Shown here: in pieces, positions 55,140 through 64,000 of the stretch
How the letters are laid out: each line of letters opens with the position of its first letter
Numbering within the stretch: the first letter of the stretch is position 1
Origin: Megalonaias nervosa
Taxonomy: Eukaryota > Mollusca > Bivalvia > Unionida > Unionidae
DNA: 64,000 bases
Direction of reading: 5' to 3'
NCBI GenBank assembly: GCA_016617855.1
Contig: JAECUM010004982.1
Coordinates: 83,147-147,146, forward strand
Notes under the pieces: model-generated
What the model saw: only the letters and a program-made list of their open reading frames with translations
Told to the model about the DNA's origin: nothing
Databases searched by the model: none
Position numbers and translations under genes: made by a program

Positions 55140-58100
55140 GATGAGTTGATTCAAGATGGCCGCTATCGCTTAACCGGCTTTGGCAGCTGTCCCGGATTTT
55201 TGTGCCGTTTTTCATGATATATGTGCTTTTTGTCTGTCTTCGTCTGCGTTATTGTGTTCATCATGCATTGGCTGTTCTATTCGAATGTGTTTCTTCATCT
55301 TCTTGTATTGGAAACGAGAAAAATTAGACTTTTTCTCAGCTGTCATGCTCCACTGTTACAACTTCCTTTGTTCTTGAACAAACCGCCATCACGTGATACT
55401 CGCCAGTTCACCCGTTTATGCTATGATGGACCCTCATTAATTGCGTTAAATGACCACTCCTTGGCTCTCCACACTACATTGTGCACTAGACTAAACGACC
55501 TGGGACTACATTCATCATTCCATAACTGTAAACGGAAGCGAAAAGAGAAGCGTTGTTTCAAATTTGGCCGGCGTAGAACAGGAAGAAGAATTCCAGTTAT
55601 CTCCCTTTCGCCCTTTCCGGCATAGAAATTTAAAAATTCGGCCGTTAATTTAGACAACCTAATTCAAATCCCAATTAAATCGTCAACCTTTGTGTCAACT
55701 ATCGAAGAGATACCACTGCGCATCGCATTATTCAATGCCCAATCAGTAGGACCACCGGAAAAGCTCACAGAAACAGTTAATTTTATCAACGATCAGAATA
55801 TCGACGTCTTTTTCCTGACAGAAACATGGCTAAAAACATCAGGCGATGAAGCCAAGTGCACGGATCTAACACCCACCGGTTACTCCATCAAGTCGTTCCC
55901 CCGCCACTCTCGCGGAGGTGGAATTGCTGTCATCGCAAAGAACTCCATGATCAACCGTCTTAACTACACTACAACCTTCAGTTTCTACCACACATCGTTT
56001 GAACAAGTCCAAACTACACTCACACTGGAACAAAGGTCAGTCCATTTTTCCTGCCTCTACCGCCCTCCTCCTAGTGGCAAAAACAAGCTGACAGAATCTC
56101 TCTTTTTGGAGCAGTTTCCGAATCTCTTGGAGTATGGAAATTCAATAGGTGACAACCTGATAATTCTTGGAGATTTCAACTTTCACTTTGACTGTCCTGG
56201 AACCCCATGCACATCAAAACTCCTAGATTCCATTCACGTTTTCAACCTCAAACAGTCAGTTAGCCGACCCACCCATAAACATGGTCACAATTTAGACTGG
56301 ATTCTTTACGGACCTGATGATAATATTCTACAGTCCCCCCTGGTGTCCCACGAACTTTCATCAAATCACCTCTGCATTATATGCCATCTTGACGTATCAT
56401 TCCCTAACCCTCCACCTTTATTCGCTACTAAGAGAAACCTCCGTATGATAAACAGAACCCAGCTAATGCATGACATCCAAGCAAACCTAACAACTAGCTT
56501 ACCTCCTACAGCAGAACAACTCGATAACTGCCTGCGTTCATTGCTTGACAAACATGCCCCAGCAACCAAGTGCAGAGTATCAGTTCAAAAGTGTTCTCCG
56601 TGGTATAGCAGTGTTAGGGATCAGCTTCGCTCTGCTAAAAGAGACCGCCGTAAAGCTGAGAGGCTTTGGCTTTCCACCAGACTCGCTATTCATAAGCTGA
56701 TCTATGATGCCGCTAAGAAGAATGTCACAAACATAGTCCATGCAGCGAAATCAGCCCACTACAGTACTAAGATCACGGAAAGTTTCAGCTGCAAAGAGCT
56801 ATTTGAGATTACTAGCAAGCTAATGTCAAGGAACAAATGTACACCACTTCCAGCTACCTTCTCTCTAGTTGACCTTCCGGACATGTTTGCAAATTTCTTC
56901 CGTGACAAAGTACAAACCATCAGAGATAAACTTGACAACACAATTTCAATTGACTCGTCACCATACAGTTGCGATACAGAATTTCAGCGGCAACCGTTAG
57001 CAGCATTTGAACCTGTCTCTATGGATTTAGTACGTACAATCGTGATGAAGAGTGCACCAAAGTCATGTGAACTTGATCCGATTCCGACATCACTGCTGCT
57101 TGAGTGCTTAGATCCAATATTACCTTCACTAACTGATGTCATTAATACCTCTCTCACATCTGGGGAATTCCCATCATTTTTTAAAACTGCCATTGTAAAG
57201 CCTCTGCTGAAGAAACCAACACTCGACCATAATGATTTAAAAAACTACCGCCCAGTTTCTAATCTCCCATTCACGTCAAAAAATCTTAGAAAAAGTTGTT
57301 CTATCCCAACTTGTATCTCATCTGAATTCAAATAGTCTTTTTAGCAATGTACAGTCTGCATATCGCCCTTGCTACAGTACTGAAACTATTCTTCTGAAAG
57401 TAGTCAATGACCTTTCTGCTTTGGATAGAGGAAAGATTACAGTCCTCACTCTCCTTGACTTGTCTGCAGCATTTGACACTATAGACCATGATATATTACT
57501 TCACCGTCTCCAGCATGTATTTGGCATTCACGATACAGCCTTACTATGGTTCAAGTCCTACTTGGTCATCAGGACACAAATTGTGTCCGCAAATGGAAAA
57601 CACTCTAGCCCAGTTGATCTGTTCTTGGACCTGTTCTCTTCATTCTATACACTCAGCCACTCTCAAGTGTCATAGATCATCATCCAGTGTCTCACCAATT
57701 GTATGCTGATGACACCCAAATATACAAATCTAGCCATCCAACTGAAGTTGAAGCTACCATCCAAGGCGTAGAGAGGTGCATTTTCCGATGTGAAATCATG
57801 GATGACATATAACAAGCTGCAGATGAATGATGATAAAACTGAAGCCATTCTGATTACAACACAAAGACTTTCTCATTCACATCCATTACCTCAGACAATA
57901 AATATCAGCAACACCAACGTTAAATTCACACAGTCAGAACTAAACCTAGGTGTTACTCTTAACAGTACTCTCTCATTTCACCAACATGTCATGAAAATAT
58001 GCAAGGCTGCATATCTTGAGCTGAGACGCATCAGCTCCATTCGCAAGTATCTTTCAGTTGATGCCACTAAAACACTTGTGTGTTCCTTAGTATTTTCAAG

Positions 58101-58748
58101 ACTGGACTATTGTAACTCAATTCTGTCTGGTTCGTCTCAATATCTACTCCAGAAACTTCAAAAAGTTCAAAACACAGCTTCTCGGATCATCCTTAGAGTA
58201 TCACGATCAGAGCACGCCTCTCCCCTGCTCTGTACCCTACACTGGCTATCCATACGATCCAGAATTAAACACAAAATTTGTTCTCTGTGCTACGTTTCAC
58301 TGACGGGCTCCAGTCCAACATACCTATCTGACCTCACCCATGTGTACACACCTGCAAGATACTTACGCTCCTCTTCTGACACTCGTATTCTCATTATTCC
58401 CACTATGAAAATGAAATCATATGGACAACGCTCTTTTGCATACCAGGGCCCAGCAATGTGGAACGAATTGCCCACTGCACTTAGACACAAAGACACAGTG
58501 ATCTCATTCAAGAGCGCTCTTAAAACTCACCTATTTCAACTGCAAGAACAGATTTAAAGACCTAATAATGTATCCTTGCCTTAAATATTTACAGCATATT
58601 TTCTGTTTCTACTTTCGTGGTGTTTGTTTTTATTTTTGTAATCATATCATTGTATATGTTTTTTTTTTTTTACGTGTTGTCAAATGTTGTAAAGCGGTTA
58701 GAGCTTCTAAAGATTAGGCGCTATACAAAGTCCTCATTATTATTTATT
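55140..58748 (+). mobile_element. L2/CR1-type LINE, decayed
   Basis: 5' region (55145-55690), endonuclease and RT frames, then a 3' end with GTAAAGCGGTTAGAGC and GGCGCTATACAAAG followed by TTATTATTTATTC, the 3' tail type of L2/CR1 LINEs. No ORF1 recognised. Inserted in the TTACATTACAACAC array. Confidence 0.85.
55692..58557 (+). pseudogene. LINE ORF2: APE endonuclease and reverse transcriptase, broken
   Basis: APE endonuclease: LFNAQSV, FFLTETWL, ILGDFNFHFD, LDWIL, SSNHLCI (residues 10-230 of the first frame). RT: NYRPVSNLPF (about 57245), DLSAAFDTIDHDILL (about 57460), YADDTQIY (about 57700, in another frame), then KTEAILI and LGVTLNSTLSF to the C-terminal domain ending at 58557. Frame breaks near 57290, 57600-57700 and 57790. 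Not active. Confidence 0.88.
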
Positions 58749-58811
58749 CTTATATTACAACACTTCTTAGATTACAACACTTCTTATATTCCAACTGTTC
58801 TTACATTACAA
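58749..58811. repeat. About 17-bp tandem repeat, right part
   Basis: Continuation of the array at 55051-55134 (TTATATTACAACACTTCTTAGATTACAACAC). Confidence 0.75.
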
Positions 58812-58939
58812 GTATGTTTCTAATTTAAAGAAAACACAAATCAGCTCTTCAAGTTTTTCATATATTTCAACATAAACTTTCTGTAAATTCTATTTAAACT
58901 CTGACGACTTCTGTAGCGTGTGCATAACCTTAATAATAT

Positions 58940-59055
58940 TTTCTCCAGTGTAGTGAATACTGTGTTCACTGCAGGTGGAAGATCTTCACTTGAACTCTCC
59001 ATTGTAGTGAATACTATGTTCACTGCAGGTGGAAGATCTTCACTTTAACTCTCCA
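58940..59055. repeat. 58-bp duplication
   Basis: Two tandem copies of TGTAGTGAATACTRTGTTCACTGCAGG...AACTCTCC. Each contains GTGAATACTRTGTTCAC, an imperfect palindrome. Confidence 0.75.
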
Positions 59056-60339
59056 GCGGTAAGAAACTGTCAAAGTCTCAGTTGTCTCACCGATTGATTC
59101 AATATCTCGTTCGTGTCCCATCTTTTTACACATCTATTTCCTCGCGCGCTTTTATTGTTTGCCCTTGAAAAACAGAGGGTTCGAAGGGATATTTAGGTTC
59201 AGTCTCCTCAGCAGAACGTGCTCATTTATTGGATTTTTCACAACTTATTGTAGTTAACTAGTCCTTTCTAGTATACCCTTCTGTAATGCTAGGTACTGAC
59301 AATGATGCCTTCCTCGAAGTCTGAACTGTCTTGGCCTTATCATTTGAATTACTCTTTCATAATGTTGCTTTCGGTTTTTATTTTTCAGTTATTTCTTTCT
59401 AATTCGTATCGTTCTTCATACGTATCAGTTTCGTTTTTATTCCAGTTAGACGTTTGTAGGGCTATCTGGTGTGATTTAACTAAAATCATTTGCATGATTT
59501 ACAACACTACCAAGTTATTTTTGATACTGTGTTTGAACAAGATCACCATTTTCTCCCAGAAATATTTTCAGTTCATTTGTTTTAATCGTAACCACCAACT
59601 TCTGCCACTGATATTTTTAGAAGCAGAACAATGGTCTATACTTTTTGTATATGTCATTTAGCAGTTGTTGTTTATTTAAAAATCAATGATTTATCAGTGA
59701 AGATTGGAAAATAACGCAGATGGAAAACGAAAAGCTACAGCAAAGGCAAGTATAGCAAAAATTCAATTTCTTCAGAAATTGAAGAGTACCAACAAGAACT
59801 GAATATAGCCATACTAAAAGATCGTAAAAAGAGACAACGGTTAAACATTGATGCAAAATAGTTGGAAAAATAGACGGGTAAACAAATAAAGAAAATCTAT
59901 TAAATTTCTATCCATGCTTGAGCGATGTGATATTATTGATTAACATTTTGTCCCATCCGCAATTTAGATTGTTTACCAAATGAATTAAAAGGTAATTAAA
60001 TGACATCTAAAGGAACTAAATGACATCTAAAGGAACTAGATATCTGACTGGGTTTTTGTCAATCAAGAAGGCATTATTTCAATCTACAATGCGTGCTCGT
60101 TTGATACCTCTGAAATACAATTTTGAAGCGACTAACGGCAGAGCCTCTGCATACTAAACAAGCAAATAAGGAATAATTAAAAAATACTGACATTAGTCTT
60201 AAATAAATATGTATAAGTTGTTTTGCTTTAGATACATTTGTGCCTTCAATCACATTTGTTACAATAGTTCTCAATACAACAGAATTTGCTTGTCAGAAGG
60301 AAAAGTTGATAATGAAAAATAGGGACTTAAATAAGATTC
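59056..60339. other. No recognisable feature
   Basis: AT-rich sequence. Open frames are short and without motif. Confidence 0.4.
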
Positions 60340-60515
60340 TAATGGATGTTATTCAGAAACTTCTCAATGATAAAGTGAGACGTCTTCAATAGTATAACCT
60401 TCTCAATAATAAATTGAGACGTCTTCAGTAGTATAACCTTCTCAATGATAAAGTGAGACGTCTTCAATAGTATAACCTTCTCAATAATAAGGTGAGGCGT
60501 CTTCAATAGTATAAC
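60340..60515. repeat. About 39-bp tandem repeat, 4-5 copies
   Basis: CTTCTCAATGATAAAGTGAGACGTCTTCAATAGTATAAC-type units. Confidence 0.88.
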
Positions 60516-63110
60516 AGGTTTTTTTTTTTTGCTCTCTTCTTTCTTTTTCCTTGAAGGAATCTTAGCATCTGGGTATTTTTGACTTGTTCTCAGTGGTTTC
60601 TGTGCATCTAGTATGTGGTCATTTTATTTGTTTATGGTTTGTTTGGAGGGGCTGGGTTTTTGCATCAGAAAAACGTAGCAAAAATACAAGCAGTAATACG
60701 ATTAATGTCTGAGTCATTTTCATCAGAACTTTCAGGTTTTGTAAAATGTAGCCACCATAGGTATAAGTTAATGGGTGGGACGTCATGTATTTGTTTAACT
60801 TCGTATTTTATTTAAAGATGTCTCCTGCTGTAGATAAAATTTTATTTCTCGCGAATTATGAAATCCTGTGGAAATGTTATCTATCGTACATTTACATTTT
60901 CTCAGTTTTCCTCTCTCAATGTCTGAAAATATTCTTTATTTTCCGTCTCTAAGTTAGTATGTCTTGAAAAGGTGCGCAATAACCATTTTATTATTGTTTT
61001 TCTTTTTGTTGAAATCAGTATTATACTAAGTTGCATTTACTTTTAATCCATTGCTTTTTTACCCAATTAAATTTAAAATTACCAAAAGTAAACTTGTGCG
61101 TCAGTTTAAACTTAACCTTTGTTCTGATTCAAAAATCATATTAATGGAACCTTTCGTATTTCATGACAAATAAACGGCAGGCAAAGAAGGTGAAAAGTGA
61201 AACGGAAACAATGTTAGTAAAGAACATATGGTTACTTTACAAAACCCATACGACTGTCTTGGAGATAAAGCTGGGAGATCACTTGGAAAAAGTTATCAAG
61301 AGTTAAATAACGACAGCTAAAAATTTAAAGGAAGAACAAGAAGAATCCCAAGATCTTAAGATATTGCCATTGTTGGTTACATGACACACTAGCTGAAAGA
61401 AACGATACAACTGTTACAACGTTGAAACAATTTATATTATTTAATAGGTGTTGGTATAGCTGTTTGAGGAGTTTTATTTATTAGTTATAAAAGTAATGTG
61501 TATTATTCAAAGCTGATTAATTGCAAAATATAATGTGAAATCCCAAGAAAAATCAAACAAAGACAAATAAAATGATCATTAAATTTTAAAAAATATAAAT
61601 AATTCATGATTCTAGTGCAAACTTTACTGCATTAAGGAAGAATGTGGCAACACAGTACCTATACACTCTCAAACTTGCAGAATTATTTTACAGAGATGAC
61701 CCCAAACTAAATACGTCGGAAACAAAATAGTTACGTAATATTAAAAGCAATGAAGACAATTTACGATTTATATATTATTGATTGGGGTGATATTATGAAA
61801 AGTTACAATTCATTTGGCGAATTTGCAACAAGTTAAATGATGATGTTGAATAGAGACGTTTTTATTAACAAAGTGTTATACAAAGTACTATTGATACAAA
61901 AATTTAACGTGCGGACAGAGAATTTAACTGATTTGGAACAAAAAGAGTTTACAACGGAGACAGCAAAGTTTGTACAAGCACACGAAATGCATTCGAAATT
62001 GAAACAGATAAATAAAGATTGTTTCATTAATATAGGGTGAATACATAAAGTTTTGCAAATGAAGTTTCAGTTATTAAAGATACAATTACTATTCACTTCA
62101 AATATATGAAAGGATTCTTGAGCATTTATAAATCAGACAGCACACAACTAGTTTTGTTAACATTTTTGGATTTAACTATGTTCCATTAGGCTTGGCTGAA
62201 TGCAGGTTGCACCGGAAAGATGTTTCAAGTAACCAGTCTGGATTATACCATAATATCAAAGCCGTAAAGTTGTAGGTCTTTTTATAAACCAACTCGTTGC
62301 ATACAAATGAATCTGAATCTGAACCTAACTTTCGTACACATGTAATGTGCTATCCTAATCTTTACAGAATTAAAGAAAAACTTACAGTATTGAAGAGAAA
62401 TTAATTAGATCGAAGATAGTAAAATGACATCTAAAGTTATTAGCGCGGATGTGGTAAGATGTGAGCTTTCATTGTTATAAACCGTTACTTTTTGCAAGCA
62501 GTTTACAAAACTCTGTAACCAATTAAACTTCAGAGAGAGACCTAAAAAAAATTATTTTTTTTCGCAGTTTCTTTCGCTGTTGCCTTCATACAAACGATTC
62601 TGGTGGTATGGCTTGCAACTGCGACCAGTTTCAATCTTTATTCATTCAACAGTTAGTTTCGTTAGCAATTGTTAACAGTCTAGTTTTTATTTTTTGTGAT
62701 GAGTGTGATTTCATAATATCGGCTGTATTCAGACATCAGAGTTGCAAGTGTTCCTTTAGTAAAGTTGTGTGTGTTACACTAAGCAAAATTTTGTTAATAT
62801 TTGTTATACAGGTATGCATTTAATATAAATAATATATCAGGAAAGAATTACGCTTATACGTGGTTTGTTTTGTGGAGCCGTAGCACTCCAGACAGACTTT
62901 AAATCTTTGGGTCCAAACTGTTTCAGTATGCTCCAGCAAACGTTTGCACACAACAAATAATGTTAAATCAATGAAAAAATGACCTGTAGTTTTAAGTAAT
63001 GTGGGAAATGTATTGAAATCCTCTCACAGAACACAAAGAATATTTGAAGAAAACAAATCATACATGATACATTACTGTACACCTTCATGATTTAACTCTA
63101 TGCATTTCAG
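60516..63110. other. No recognisable feature
   Basis: About 2.6 kb of AT-rich sequence. I see no gene, tRNA or repeat that I can support. Confidence 0.4.
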
Positions 63111-63270
63111 GAAGTTCAAGCAAAGGAAAAAGAAATACAAGACGACCGCCGAGAAGAAGGGCTTTAGCTGGGTCCTCAGTAAGTTTGTTCCGGACGACAT
63201 CAAGCTGAACTGGGCCTCAGAGAGCCCTGAAAGGGGCTGGCTGGCAGTGAAAGGGGCAATGTGGAGCAGG
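63111..63270 (+). CDS. Possible internal exon of a host gene
   Basis: A TTTCAG acceptor (to 63110) and a GGGTAGG donor (63271) bracket 160 bp of locally GC-richer open frame encoding a basic then Trp-containing peptide (KFKQRKKKYKT, GFSWVLSKFVPDD, SPERGWLAVKG). The surrounding DNA is strongly AT-rich, so a real exon is plausible. Gene family not recognised and no neighbouring exon found. Confidence 0.4.
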
Positions 63271-63791
63271 GTAGGATCATGTGCCATCAAAAGGATGAAT
63301 TACTAATAATTGCTTTTAGAAACCATAAATGGATTCCAAGCAGTAGTCATTTTGAAACGTATATGCTTATCCTTGACCAAATACTGAAAACGGTACGAAA
63401 GAACTCTCTTCTAAAATAATTTATGGACACTAAAGCAAATATATCCATCTAAATGTGAAGTAATATTCAACAGTCTTTCCGAAATTAGAACGTGTTCATG
63501 ACATAATGATTTGCATTGCTCTAAATTCTGTTGTTTCGGATAACAACAGATGCATTCGTCGAATGAGAAATAAACCCAGGCGACTGTCACCGTGCACTTG
63601 TTGAATAGTGCGCGTTACAGAAAAGGCGCGATTCTCACTAGCCACTATTGATCACAAAAACTGTTTAGTACTTATGATGAAATAACTTGAGAGCCTAACT
63701 GCACGTGTGTTAGACATCATTGTTAAATGGACGCATAAATGGAACATAAATCTTCTTCATAGTGCAATTTTGACTGACGTGAGAACAAACA
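63271..63791. other. No recognisable feature
   Basis: AT-rich flank. Confidence 0.4.

Positions 63792-63873
<82 letters not shown>
63792..63873. repeat. (TA)n microsatellite
   Basis: About 41 TA units. The Ile-Tyr frames across it are artefacts. Confidence 0.97.
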
Positions 63874-63877
<4 letters not shown>

Positions 63878-64000
63878 GCAATAAACTGACGACGAACAGT
63901 GCAAAACTAGTATCTAACTAGCCTGAGCGCTTTCGACTCTTAATGAGTCTTTTTCAAAGGCATATACAAAACAGACAAAACAAACAAATAAAACACAAAA

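Noticed and set aside
63222..63238. GAGCCCTGAAAGGGGCT resembles a histone-type stem-loop
   Set aside because: The loop and stem do not match (GAAAG, unpaired bases), there is no downstream box, and it lies inside a possible exon.

Overview
This is a stretch of an animal nuclear genome, most likely a mollusc: AT-rich sequence full of minisatellites, a tRNA-derived SINE whose 3' part (near 36.9-37.1 kb) looks like the V-/Meta-type SINEs of molluscs, an RTE-type and an L2/CR1-type LINE, and Gypsy debris. No complete host gene was found; one possible host exon lies at 63.1 kb. The species assignment is an inference from repeats only.

Two unrelated large virus-like transposons dominate. Element 1 (6720-27924, about 21.2 kb) is a Maverick/Polinton (adintovirus-like) with about 430-bp terminal inverted repeats. 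It carries a protein-primed family B DNA polymerase, packaging ATPase, retroviral-type integrase with chromodomain, double-jelly-roll major capsid, penton-like minor capsid, adenovirus-type protease, basic core-like proteins, a BIR (IAP-type) protein, a CCHC zinc-knuckle protein and small unknown proteins. Capsid, penton, protease, integrase and BIR genes are open; polymerase, ATPase and several small genes carry single-base frameshifts and two in-frame TGA codons. Its most striking property is that five of its genes, at the two ends of the element, are followed by a sequence identical or nearly identical to the metazoan histone mRNA 3' stem-loop (GGCCCTTTTCAGGGCC type), then ACCCA-like sequence and a GAAAAGA(G) box that matches the U7-snRNA-binding histone downstream element. 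Three of these genes also share a 37-bp promoter module. The virion genes in the middle instead have TATAAAA/GATAAAAG boxes and AATAAA signals. The element therefore seems to split its genes into a histone-like, possibly S-phase-coupled class and a polyadenylated class.

Element 2 (39640-54370, about 14.7 kb) is a second Polinton-like element of a different lineage, with 248-bp terminal inverted repeats that are themselves fold-back. It encodes a packaging ATPase, a zinc ribbon-phospholipase A2 fusion, an integrase, a 1156-residue protein that joins a divergent family-B-like polymerase, an SF1 helicase and an HNH nuclease, a free-standing HNH homing-type endonuclease, a penton-like protein, a phage-like fibre, a protease, a major capsid protein (frameshifted) and several small virion-type proteins. 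Genes are packed almost end to end with AT-rich TATA-like sequence abutting the start codons.

Outside the two elements: a decayed Gypsy element whose LTR was split by an RTE LINE (2.2-5.6 kb); a 2.4-kb DNA transposon with 118-bp inverted repeats and a decayed unknown transposase-like gene (28225-30620), directly right of element 1; an 8-kb cluster of unrelated minisatellites (30.8-39.3 kb); and a decayed L2/CR1-type LINE inserted inside a short tandem array (55.1-58.75 kb). The remaining stretches hold nothing I can recognise.
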